A stretch of 64,000 bases of DNA, from contig NC_092705.1 in the NCBI RefSeq assembly GCF_964275005.1, positions 12,463,912-12,527,911 on the forward strand, in the 5' to 3' direction. Shown in pieces: positions 24,301-31,207 of the stretch (positions within the stretch are counted from its first letter, which is position 1; the number at the start of each line of letters is the position of its first letter). The notes under the pieces are model-generated. The model was not told the origin of the DNA, did not search any database, and saw only the letters and a list, made by a program, of their open reading frames with translations. The translations under genes were made by a program, and so were the position numbers. Source of the DNA: Diadema setosum (lineage: Eukaryota; Echinodermata; Echinoidea; Diadematoida; Diadematidae).

Positions 24301-25353
24301 AAACTGGGATTTTATTTCCCCATTTTAAAAGAGGAGATTTAGTGAAAATTTGTGAGCAGTCAATTAGAGATGCAAAGACATAATACATCTTATTTGCATT
24401 TGGGTTGCATGCAATCATAGATCTCTCTCTTGTGAAAGCATGATACTTCCATTTAAATCAAACTTTCTAATTCAATGTCAAATTTTACAGAAACTTTTAT
24501 CTTTCTGTTTATTCAATATAACTCTTTTGATCAATATCATTTTGAACCTGAAAACACAAAACTTTCATTTGATCGGCATTTCTGATTTAAAATCCAAATT
24601 TTTTTTTAACTTCCATCTTTTCTCTTTGTTTGATACAATTTTATCATCAACATCATATTGAACTTGGGATGCAACTGCAATTAAAGGCACAGGTCCTGGC
24701 CATTCCAGCACTTCTCTCTCTCACGGATTTACTGCACTTGAGATATTCTGATCATTATTTAATGGTCAATAGATTTACGAATGAAGGACGTAATGCTAAT
24801 ATTCAAATTCATAATTAGTTCAGACAGAAATCCTTTCATGCACATGACAGCAAGGGAAGGTAATGTACATATTATGTGTTACACAAACAAAGAGCAGACA
24901 TAGTAAAACTGTACAATTCATGCTTGTAAATACAAGAGTACAGCAGCTGCTTTTAATTGTCATAACAAACATATGATATCTTTATTTTTTTCCTTTTCAA
25001 ATAAAAAGATTGCAAAAGAAAAGGATCTGTGAAATGCTGAACAATGCAGCCACGATGATTCACACTTGCATTCATTTTCAACCAAATTCCAGGCACAAGT
25101 TCACAATAGGTATTATACTAGTGTAAACAAACTGATAGTCACATGCACATAAAGAGTAAAAAGGGGGAATCCCCATAATTCCTACCTTCTGTAAGGCTCT
25201 GCAGCCGCTGCAACTGCTGGCCATGGCCTCACCTTCCACCGGTACCTCGCTCCCGGTGGAGAGGGTTACCTCTTGGGATGATACCTCCACTTCCATGGCA
25301 ACGGGAGCAACATTGTCCCAGGGTTGGGGTGCTTTTCCATCTTCTGGATCCAT
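253..25353 (-). CDS. ICE1: ICE1, little elongation complex subunit 1 (17 exons, C-terminus beyond window)
   Basis: ICE1 is the nuclear scaffold of the little elongation complex, which promotes RNA polymerase II transcription of small nuclear RNA genes. Coding exons, high to low: 25186-25353, 23503-23570, 20139-20240, 16784-16847, 15910-15990, 14477-14586, 12673-12710, 11938-12020, 11084-11222, 10443-10717, 6401-10096, 5120-5569, 4807-4941, 3206-3326, 2625-2740, 1487-1594, 253-373. Every junction is GT-AG and all phases agree, giving 5875 nt (1958 codons) with no stop. The protein has a short N-terminal CxxC-like segment, a coiled coil (about residues 57-285), a long disordered basic/Ser-rich middle (377-1608) and a helical C-terminal domain. 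Identification rests on the N-terminal C-x-G-C-x-x-L-Q motif followed by coiled coil, and on the C-terminal CRES..RGRILCYDIIRE block, which matches vertebrate ICE1 as I remember it. The middle is too divergent to help. The end of the protein lies left of position 1. Confidence 0.85.
374..1486. other. ICE1 intron, no recognised element
   Basis: This is AT-rich intron DNA between exons 17 and 16. I see no coding signal, inverted repeat or RNA gene in it. Confidence 0.6.
1487..1594 (-). CDS. ICE1: ICE1 exon 16
   Basis: It encodes 36 aa, DGAAHPVTATMEAVIMHQLH then DATSSRDRHEQYTAEK, phase 0 on both sides. The acceptor is gaccaaacag and the donor GAGAAG|GTGAGA. Confidence 0.85.
1950..1981. repeat. 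(TG)n microsatellite
   Basis: A dinucleotide GT tract follows a short TA and T run in the intron between ICE1 exons 16 and 15. Confidence 0.85.
2489..2580. mobile_element. Palindrome-core MITE family A, copy 1
   Basis: The ends are TTAACCCGTTGAGGACG and its near reverse complement. The centre carries the perfect 16-bp palindrome CCCGAGTATACTCGGG. Other copies are at 15062, 16871 and 41321. It is non-coding and about 92 bp long. Confidence 0.85.
2625..2740 (-). CDS. ICE1: ICE1 exon 15 (most diagnostic)
   Basis: It encodes GWLARGRILCYDIIREGIPH then LLDLLLAMAAVWPTLMRRK. Together with the CRES end of exon 14 it follows the C-R-x-x-x-x-L-x-R-x-R-[IL]-x-C-Y-x-[IL]-[IL]-[KR]-E pattern of vertebrate ICE1. 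The acceptor is gcgcggtcag; a second AG nearer the diagnostic block would also keep frame but drops GWLARG. Confidence 0.86.
3206..3326 (-). CDS. ICE1: ICE1 exon 14
   Basis: It encodes RCLIQHILGELGRRIAVEGL then ASKTTKLTQSRLFAAICRES. The last residues begin the block that lines up with the vertebrate ICE1 C-terminal domain. The acceptor is atcctgcag and the donor TCAG|GTAAAA, phase 1. Confidence 0.87.
3526..4302. mobile_element. MITE, TTTAACCCTAAAAAGACTGG termini
   Basis: The terminal inverted repeats are about 21 bp (TTTAACCCTAAAAAGACTGG and its reverse complement ending at 4302), followed inside by G-run/C-run arms. The interior is about 775 bp, AT-rich and non-coding. It sits in the intron between ICE1 exons 14 and 13. 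No transposase is present, so it must be non-autonomous. Confidence 0.85.
4807..4941 (-). CDS. ICE1: ICE1 exon 13
   Basis: It encodes 45 aa, DNSMDLFSAIYSKCQLKSMT then ISMIVTPEENKIARQLAEWTRLNSS. The acceptor is gttcctacag. A GTGTGAGT sequence offers two overlapping donors; the GTGAGT one keeps frame. Confidence 0.86.
5120..5569 (-). CDS. ICE1: ICE1 exon 12
   Basis: It encodes 150 aa: SRPPTEDLRSPEFKVPAQPT first, then a Gln/Asp-rich stretch with repeated QDQ motifs, and a helical end, PQLQNILSMIKSHKAEGSGV...ECILE, that begins the conserved C-terminal domain. The acceptor is preceded by a long T run; the donor is CTAGAG|GTGAGG. Confidence 0.87.
5841..6366. mobile_element. MITE, TAAAGGACAAATTCACCTTC termini
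   Basis: TAAAGGACAAATTCACCTTC at the left end is mirrored by GAAGGTGAACTTGTCCTTTA at the right. The element is about 526 bp and non-coding, and lies in the intron between ICE1 exons 12 and 11. Its right end is only about 34 bp from the exon 11 donor. Confidence 0.85.
6401..10096 (-). CDS. ICE1: ICE1 exon 11 (large disordered exon)
   Basis: This 3696-nt exon encodes residues 377-1608 without a stop. It opens IPKDNAESSADDDDDALTET. It holds an RGRKPGRGRKR-type basic patch, many Ser-Asp/Glu acidic clusters, a poly-Lys nuclear-localisation-like run (KKKKKKSKKRK), and a Pro-rich block with about eight [VI]SP[LIM] motifs, several preceded by PRM (around residues 1090-1210). It ends GEVVHPDDPG with donor GGA|GTAAGT. 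Low complexity and Ser/Lys/Glu richness are as expected for the ICE1 middle region. A large single exon here is shared with vertebrate ICE1. Confidence 0.9.
10443..10717 (-). CDS. ICE1: ICE1 exon 10 (proline-rich)
   Basis: It encodes a basic then strongly proline-rich segment ending in CLSPLPPSPED. The acceptor is ctgcccctctag and the donor GAAGAT|GTGAGT; phases are 1 in and 0 out. GC content is well above the surrounding introns. Confidence 0.87.
11084..11222 (-). CDS. ICE1: ICE1 exon 9
   Basis: It encodes ARISSLTTLLRHGIKPPKQR then a Ser/Glu/Asp-rich acidic tail ending in four Glu codons (from a GAA repeat). The acceptor is gtcgtgcag and the donor GAAG|GTATTT, phase 1. Confidence 0.87.
11938..12020 (-). 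CDS. ICE1: ICE1 exon 8
   Basis: It encodes ESYSKVKRDASMAKRSQSSL then QLQFERAQ, the end of the predicted coiled coil. The acceptor is ttctttacag and the donor GCTCAG|GTGAGG. Confidence 0.87.
12386..12680. repeat. Two-copy tandem duplication including ICE1 exon 7 donor
   Basis: A unit of about 147 bp occurs twice (about 12386-12533 and 12534-12680). Both copies share the ends (CCTCTCATC on plus), a GAAA-rich stretch and the same AATATTCAAA and GAAAATACTGCTTTGATAT strings. The copy next to the exon has the working donor GAGAG|GTGATT; the distal copy has GAGAGGGGATT, so its donor is lost. Confidence 0.85.
12673..12710 (-). CDS. ICE1: ICE1 exon 7 (38-nt microexon-like)
   Basis: It encodes KEKKATASLEKMR, with phases 2 in and 1 out. 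The acceptor is tcattcacag and the donor GAGAG|GTGATT. Its last bases and donor are repeated once in the adjacent intron (see 12386-12680). Confidence 0.82.
12949..13512. mobile_element. MITE, TTAAAGGTAGGG termini
   Basis: Left end TTAAAGGTAGGGAATCCC and right end GGTATCCCCTACCTTTAA are inverted copies with few mismatches. The 564-bp non-coding body is in the intron between ICE1 exons 7 and 6. Confidence 0.82.
13513..14476. other. ICE1 intron, no recognised element
   Basis: This is the rest of the exon 7-6 intron. I see no exon, inverted repeat or RNA gene. Confidence 0.55.
14477..14586 (-). CDS. ICE1: ICE1 exon 6 (coiled coil)
   Basis: It encodes STIKQYQNKLDQCEEEKAVL then ESDALLLKSQCEELRSK. 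The acceptor is cttctctccag and the donor AGCAA|GTGAGT. The upstream intron side is a CTGT-rich minisatellite that supplies much of the pyrimidine tract. Confidence 0.88.
14592..14732. repeat. GACA-rich minisatellite
   Basis: About two and a half copies of a roughly 57-bp unit occur, each made of (GACA)n plus a GTGATGGGTGGTCACA-type block. It abuts the acceptor of ICE1 exon 6. Confidence 0.85.
15062..15153. mobile_element. Palindrome-core MITE family A, copy 2
   Basis: This is the best-preserved copy: perfect TTAACCCGTTGAGGACG / CGTCCTCAACGGGTTAA-like ends (one mismatch) and an intact CCCGAGTATACTCGGG core. Confidence 0.87.
15910..15990 (-). CDS. ICE1: ICE1 exon 5 (coiled coil)
   Basis: It encodes 27 aa, DKERFLQELQDSKTHYDDLQ then NKVTAHE, a clear coiled-coil register. 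The acceptor is gtgccgcag and the donor CATGAG|GTAGGG; phase 0 on both sides. Confidence 0.88.
16784..16847 (-). CDS. ICE1: ICE1 exon 4 (coiled coil)
   Basis: This 64-nt exon encodes RDCRVLEDQLAATLKDIIPW then KR. The acceptor is ttgcattgacag and the donor AAGAGA|GTGAGT; phases are 2 in and 0 out. Confidence 0.87.
16871..16962. mobile_element. Palindrome-core MITE family A, copy 3
   Basis: It is the same family with several transitions in the ends and two changes in the palindrome (CCCGAGTATTCTCAGG). It lies just upstream of ICE1 exon 4 in gene orientation, about 24 bp from the exon edge. Confidence 0.82.
16963..18500. other. ICE1 intron, no recognised element
   Basis: This part of the exon 4-3 intron is AT-rich with a T run at about 17360-17376. 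I see no exon, RNA gene or inverted repeat. Confidence 0.5.
18501..18964. mobile_element. hAT-like non-autonomous element
   Basis: The termini are CAGGGCTCGACACTAAC and its exact reverse complement. The flanks repeat GGTAAG (18495-18500 and 18965-18970), which fits an eroded 8-bp target duplication. Subterminal regions carry several GGTGGCCCGA/TCGGGCCACC repeats in both orientations. CAGGG-type ends and short target duplications are typical of the hAT superfamily. There is no transposase. Confidence 0.82.
19152..19387. mobile_element. MITE family B (TACTGTATACGCC), copy 1
   Basis: TACTGTATACGCCGAATATT at the left is mirrored by ...GGCGTATACAGTA at the right. The interior is unusually CpG-rich with repeated TTCGCG/CGCGAA. 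A second copy lies at 51633. Confidence 0.85.
20139..20240 (-). CDS. ICE1: ICE1 exon 3 (coiled coil)
   Basis: It continues as KDKMENVFLDNC...QQKKLQEVTLKLAQSK. The donor AAAAG|GTGAGA is clear. The acceptor (gtgattag) has a weak pyrimidine tract and was chosen because it is the only one keeping phase 2; its exact position is less certain than the others. Confidence 0.75.
20618..21088. mobile_element. Imperfect inverted-repeat element
   Basis: TAAAGGGGAATTCCAGATGA...TTTTC at the left is mirrored by GAAAATCATCCGGAGATCTC at the right. It is an old, diverged MITE in the intron between ICE1 exons 3 and 2. Confidence 0.65.
22134..22765. mobile_element. pogo/Tigger-like MITE
   Basis: TA followed by CAGTATTCATCGCATAATCG is mirrored at the right end, ending ...CTG then TA. 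The repeats are about 24 bp. TA target duplication and CAGT-type ends with an internal GATAATCGGG string suggest the pogo/Tigger branch of Tc1-mariner. The body (632 bp) has no transposase frame and contains a (TG)n tract at about 22610-22641. Confidence 0.8.
23503..23570 (-). CDS. ICE1: ICE1 exon 2 (coiled coil)
   Basis: It reads ELEDCKRDRAFFVDIKRKMI in frame from exon 1. The acceptor is gtctgtgaag and the donor ACAGA|GTAAGT; it leaves in phase 2. Charged heptad-like sequence opens the coiled coil. Confidence 0.85.
23571..25185. other. ICE1 intron 1, no recognised element
   Basis: This is AT-rich intron DNA with short A and C homopolymers (C run at 23766). I see no exon, RNA gene or inverted repeat. 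Confidence 0.55.
25186..25353 (-). CDS. ICE1: ICE1 exon 1 (start codon)
   Basis: It encodes 56 aa beginning MDPEDGKAPQ and ending CSGCRALQK, the stretch that resembles the C-Q-G-C-x-x-L-Q start of vertebrate ICE1. The ATG has a good context (GCCATGG) and in-frame TGA codons lie directly upstream, so this is the natural start. The donor is AAG|GTAGGA, phase 0. A strong acceptor (ctctcttcag) at 25376-25377 implies an upstream non-coding exon. Confidence 0.88.
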
Positions 25354-26807
25354 GGCTCATCATCAGGGGGCGAGACTGAAGAGAGTCCAACATGGAAACA
25401 GATAGGGTGTCGTGTTTACAAAACATTCTATGCACACGGAATTATGATGTTAAAAAAAAAAGGCTGGTTTATTCAAAACAGACTATAAAATGTTTTAAGG
25501 CTTACTGGTATTTACGTAAGTTGATGCACAATTTGCTAGTTTGCATCACCTTGTCTACTCCACAAAGAAGTTTGCAATTATGGAGAGCTATAAAATGAAC
25601 AGAGCTGCTACACTGTACAACAGCTAAAGTGCCCAACTTAACTTTGTTGCCTGGGATGTTACATGTAAGTAGAATTTAGAATCATTGTGAAATGCCATTA
25701 ACTGTAAACCAAGAACCTGGTCACTTCACATTTCAATTTACACAACATATTGTACATGATATGCAATTATAGGGTGACTCGAGATCAAGTATTTGAAAGA
25801 CTGTTGTCCCTGTTGAATAAAAAAAGTTCAGGAATAACTCTATTTATAAACAGGAAGACAGAAACGGAAAAACAGAAAATAACAACATACACTGGACTAC
25901 AGTATATTGGTATACAGTGTCTGTATGTGTACAAATTTGTACATACATTGTACATTGTATTTTATCAAGGGGCTAGGATGGGATCTATATCACGCAATAA
26001 ATCTTAAGGCAAGCCACAGTTGTATTTTGAATACTGTACATGTTCATTGCATTTGGAATGCATAATGTAACAGCTAAGTGGTTATTCAATACCAAGAGCT
26101 ACACATTTCTCATACATTGTACATGTATGGTATAGAAGTGGTAAATCTACAAATAAATTTTCCTCCTAGACCTGAAAGTCAGATTGTAATAATTGTATGC
26201 AAAGTTCAGATAACAAATGAGTATCAGATAAAATGTGTCAATTTTAACATGCTGAGATGTCTTATCCTGTTTACAGCCTGTAAGTAGTAAAATTAATGTG
26301 TCTTGGAAATGATTTTAAACTATTGTACTGTGATATTGTCCCCTCCATGCGGTGTTGTTCAATTTCCTCTTTGTAATAGATAAGTTTGATATCGTACTAC
26401 AACTACTAGAAAATACATGTACATTGTAAGGTCTAATTTCATCGACACACAAAAAGGAAAAAGGGAAGCAAATTTAATGGCTTCAAATGAATATTGGCAA
26501 AACAGGTTAAAAAAAAACAGTCTCATGGGTAGAAAATGCCAGACTGATCACATCCCATCTTTATACATGGATGTCATGTTTTTCATTTACACTGTATATT
26601 CTTAAACTTCTCTAAGTAAAAACATGACATAGCATAACATGTAAAATAGACTTGTCTCGATTTTTCTAGTCAGTCTTTAAATGAAACAAACACTGACATC
26701 TTGCCCTTGGCATACACTGGCTGCCTTGGGTTCTAAAATTGCTAGCAGATAATTTTATTGCATTTGCATTTCATTTATTTTCACTTAATAAAACATGCTA
26801 ATTTACA

Positions 26808-27020
26808 TACTGTAAAAGTGGATATTTTCGCGCGACTAATTTTTCGCGCTAGGCCGGGTCAGAAGAGTTTCGCGTGTTTTTAATTCCGCGGAATCAAGAC
26901 ATCACGCACAGGAACGTATGGCAAGCAAAAATATTCGCGTGTTTTTATTTTCGCGCTAGTTTCTGATTGCGCGAAATGCGCGAAAATTTCAACACCGCGA
27001 AAATTTCCACTTTTACAGTA
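26808..27020. mobile_element. MITE family C (TACTGTAAAAGTGG), copy 1
   Basis: TACTGTAAAAGTGGATATTT at the left is mirrored by CCACTTTTACAGTA at the right. The 213-bp interior is packed with TTTTCGCG/CGCGAAA. Copies or fragments also occur at 53438 and about 56538. Confidence 0.87.
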
Positions 27021-27908
27021 CATAAAATATGACAACAATATGACAAATATAACTTACACTGTATTAACATGACAATGTGACAAGTTAACAAACAAGCAAA
27101 CAAATACATGTAAACACCAAAGTTCAGGGAATAATTTTCCAAGTCAAATTTGATGAGCAATTTCAGCTGATGAACAATATTTTAAATGGTATCCTGTACA
27201 CTTCTATGGAAGAAAACTGCTACACAAAAGTTATTTTGTGTAGCAGTGGTGTAAAAATGCATAGCAAATTGCGATACGATACCAGGAAAATTATTCCCTG
27301 AAGTTATCAAGTGAAGGGGTTAATTACATGTAAGAAGGCAATGCCAATGCAATGCCAATGGGCATTATTGAGCACTTTAAAACTAACGAAAGTAAGTAAA
27401 CAGGCCTTGAGGCAGTAGAGCCTATAGTAGGTCTACAGTGGTTGGTTTGTCTTCTGGTTCTGCTTTCCTTCTTGAGGCACAACAGTCAACAATATTCAAT
27501 AATAGTCAACATTTCATGACAATAGCATTGCCATTGCATTGGAATTGTTGATAATTAATGGAAACTTTCTTACTTAGTGTACACATGTAGGAATAAGATG
27601 TTCTAATAAACATCTGCACAGAGTATATAGTCTTAGGCGCAAAATCAATCTAACTGTTAGGCCTATATTCATCGGATCTTTGCAATATCATGAATACAGA
27701 ACCCTACTACAAAAGTACCAAGACAAAACTGCGAATTGTTTACCCTACATTGGTTTTCAGTACGCGGGACTGCACTTCATTTCTGTCCCACCAAACTCGC
27801 GCAATTTGCAAGAAATCCATCAAATTTGATACATACGGACGTGTGACGCTACACGATAATCACTCCCAAGGTTTAAACAAACTCTCACAAGAGATATGTC
27901 TCACCTCC

Positions 27909-28100
27909 AGGGCTTGCAGAAACTGGAAATTTGCATCATTGCTTGACCAAGACGCCGGGGAACACCCAACAAACGCAATCGAACGCGTGTCCAGCACCTT
28001 GCCTTACAAACAACACTTGCACGTACTGCTGCATGCAGCCAGAGTTGTGTACAGAAACGTGCATAGCGTGATGATCGACGATGTGAGTGATGTGTTATGA
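27909..28100 (-). other. Candidate ICE1 5' non-coding exon / promoter region
   Basis: This stretch is richer in CpG than its surroundings. On the minus strand it ends in a good donor, CTGGAG|GTGAGA, at 27908. ICE1 exon 1 is preceded by a strong acceptor, so an upstream non-coding exon is expected. A 136-codon plus-strand open frame overlaps (27690-28100) but has no family resemblance that I recognise. The right boundary of the exon is a guess. Confidence 0.35.
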
Positions 28101-29575
28101 TATGGTAGGAGGCCTACATACTAGTATTGTTTTGTGAGTAGTGATCATACGCTGGCAGTCCACAACACTTCAACAACGTAATGGTGTATAGTGTACGTGC
28201 ATGAAAATATTGAGGAGTGAGTGTAAGGTTTCCACAAAGAAACTAGCTTCTATACTCTTTGGTTTCCATCATGAACTTTACCACGTTCAATGGTCTTCTC
28301 TATGTGATCCATCCATCAGTATCATGCACTCAGTGCAAATTTAGTTTATACGTTTATCACCTCTATTACCCAGTGTAGGTACCCTACTTCTCACACGACA
28401 TGCAGTATTATCAAAATATATAATACTAGTATAAAGACAATTTGGGAAGGAGTACCAACAGCAACAACAACAACAACAAAAGTGGTGTCACAAGTAAATT
28501 ATCTCATTTGGTCAAGTCACCTCACACACTTTGACATACGATGGAGTACTTAGAGGGCGTATATTTATATGATATACACCTGCTATCTCCAGGCGTACCT
28601 GGATGACTAATTATGGACAGTAGGGAGGGGACAGATTCACTATACAATTTGTATACATTGTGCCATACACGACGTGTGTTAGACTACAATGGAAACAATA
28701 TCCAAATTTCCTGAGAATATGAACATGATGATAGAACATATATATTATAATGATTGCCAATGATGCAGTTTGGGAGTTTTCCCATTAGCAAGAGGACGAG
28801 AGAGAGGGAAACAGCTGAAGTAAAGGGAAGGGGGCGGGGTGGTGATGCGGCGAGGAGAGGGCGTTGTCTCACATACTAGTAAGTGGTTTGTAAAAGGATA
28901 GGATGAGAGATGTCAACAACTTGATACACGTGTATTATACAAATGAGAGTTCTGTGATGAGAGATCTGTAAGCCCTAAAATGAGCCATTCCGACTGCCAA
29001 ATAGAGGGAGGGGTGACACTATGTATGACAAATTTCAAATCAAATGGTCAAAAATTGAAAAAGATTGATCTGCAAAACTTGCAACAACAGACCGACTGAC
29101 GGACTGCATGACGCTGTATTCCCATATACAGCGGACGCTGTATTCCCATATACCCCCTGTAAACTTCTTGAAAATTTCGGGGGGGGGGGGTGCATTGGGC
29201 TGGGGGAGTGCGATAATAAGAAAAAAAATCAAATGAAACAGAAAGTTTCAGGAATTTGGCATCATCTGAAAATCACGTGATTAACTATGCATTCGATCTA
29301 GAGGTAGTATTTAAAAGACATTAATTCTTTACAACATCAGTGGAATTCTACATAAGTCTCTTATTAAGTAACTTGTAACGATAAAAGAATTTGCTTCAAT
29401 CATACTTTCATGAATGAGTTTGATGAAGCAATGCTTATTAAATATGTTAGATGAAAGAGGAAGGCGTTGAGAGTTATTACAGCTGACTCTGAGTTCCCTC
29501 GTAACTTGTTTTAAATATTTAGGAGTTTATCTTGATCATGGGGCTAACAGGTCAATATAGTGTGTGAAGAGTTTA
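28101..29575. other. Intergenic, no recognised gene
   Basis: This is non-coding DNA between the divergent ICE1 and ATP6AP2 genes. A small direct repeat of GACGCTGTATTCCCATATA occurs at about 29111-29153. No other structure is visible. Confidence 0.5.
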
Positions 29576-30010
29576 TTACCTCCGCCAGGGGATAAGAGTT
29601 TATGTTTTCATCGGCGTTTGTTTGTTTGTTTGTTTGTTTGTTTGTTTGTTTGTTTGTTTGCAGTGTTGGTTGGTTGGTTGGTTAGTTTGTCCGCGTACAA
29701 AATAACTCAAAAAGTTGAGAACGGATTTGAATGAAACTACAGGAAAGGTTGAGAATGACACAAATTTTGGGAGTGATCCGGGAATTCTTATGGAGTGATA
29801 TTATGAAGGATTATCGATATTTTGGCAGGTAGTGTCAGTGAACTTGTAAGTTCAAGCTGCGCATTTTTTAGAGGTTTGTGATTTTGCGATTTTCAGCATG
29901 CATTAACATACGCATGGGTGGTAATCACTGCATGAGATATGGAAGAACAAGAAAACGATGGAAAATGAGGTGCTTGGCGGAGGTTTGCGCTCTCAGAGTG
30001 CTTCTCTAGT
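29576..30010. repeat. CTCCGCC-bounded interspersed repeat
   Basis: It starts TACCTCCGCCAGGGG, followed by a (TTTG)n and (GTTG)n tract, and closes with GGCGGAGGTTTGCGCTCTCA. The organisation (CTCCGCC, TTTG tract, an ACTCAAAAAGTT block, GGCGGAG) is that of a repeat common in marine invertebrate genomes, as I remember it. Confidence 0.75.
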
Positions 30011-30019
30011 TGAAAATGA

Positions 30020-30760
30020 TACGATTTGTATATAACTGAAAAAAAAATTCCTAGTGCATTTTTGAGTCCATCATTCAAAGTAAATTTGATAATGTTGAAT
30101 TGGGTAGGCCCTCATTTACGAAAAACAGAGTCTGAGAAGTTGCACATTTATCTAAATAGAGTTTTGAAAATTGTCCTTTTGGTTCGGTTGAACAAACATA
30201 TACTCGACTGCAATAAATGATCGGTTTGTCATAACTAGAGATACCTTGGAAAAAAAAGAAGACAAACATTTTTTCTAACTTTATGTTAAATAATGGAATG
30301 GCTCTCAGAATATGTACTGAAACATTTTTGGAAAAAAAAACAGCGATTTTTATAGAAACAGTATGAGGAAGATATTTGTTTTGTGTAACAGATTTCGGGA
30401 AAAGAACTCTCTCTCTTTTAGAGGCATCCAGAGTTGGAATCAGTTTAATAGCATGAATTGAAATGTATAGGCTCTCTCTCTCTATCCAGTTTCAAACGAG
30501 CTCTTGATATTTCTCTATTAAGCAAATGCCCGGGTATGACTGGTATTTTGTTCTTTTGTTTCTAATCTTGTTTAATGCTAAACCATATATTTTTCTTTTG
30601 TTTTCCCTTTTGGTTGTAGGTCCTATTTTTATTTTTTATTTTTTTGGCTAGTTTTGTCTTTGTTAGTTGAGTGATGTTACTTAACTCTATCATTGCATCC
30701 AATCTGTATAGTTATTTTGGTTTTTTTTTATGTTGTTGAAGAATATCAGCCTTGCTGAAA
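30020..30760 (+). pseudogene. Decayed LINE 3' portion
   Basis: Conceptual translation across frames gives fragments like the reverse transcriptase C-terminal tail of jockey-superfamily LINEs, including LSLSSFKRALDISLLSKCPG spread over two frames, interrupted by stops and frameshifts. It is on the opposite strand to the LINE at 31.2-34.3 kb. Identification is tentative. Confidence 0.4.
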
Positions 30761-31207
30761 CAAATTGCCTATAAATTGGGGGGGGGGGGGTCTCCCACGT
30801 CCCCCCGTGAATCACCGCCTGCTTGCGAGTGTATAGTAGAGTGTAGACATCACTTGTCTTTAAGAAGGGGAAGGCACTGTATCTCTTACATCAAATTGTT
30901 CGAAAATAATGTAACTATTTAGCAATGATGGTGGTAGGGCCCGTGGTAGGGTATTGTTGTTGAATCAGTAAGCCTCGATAAATTTATTATTCTAATCAAT
31001 CCGTAAAGAGGAATAAACTTCTTATCTAATTTGCATGCACGTAATTAATACCACTGCTTGAAAGAAAAATCAAGGCAAGTTTCAAATTTTCCATCAGATT
31101 TCAACCTCTTTTGTCAGACTTCCTCAAAGCCTCCAGTAATAAAATCGATTCGTTTCATTTTATTTTTTTCTTTTGATTGTTTTGCTATAGGTCTGAACTT
31201 TCAAGCA

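Noticed and set aside
27330..27550. Short inverted strings AATGCCAATG...CATTGCCATTG
   Set aside because: The arms are short and imperfect and no boundaries or flanking duplication could be defined.
29615..29665. Possible CRISPR-like regular array (TTTG repeats)
   Set aside because: It is a tetranucleotide microsatellite inside an interspersed repeat; no spacers, and the genome is eukaryotic.
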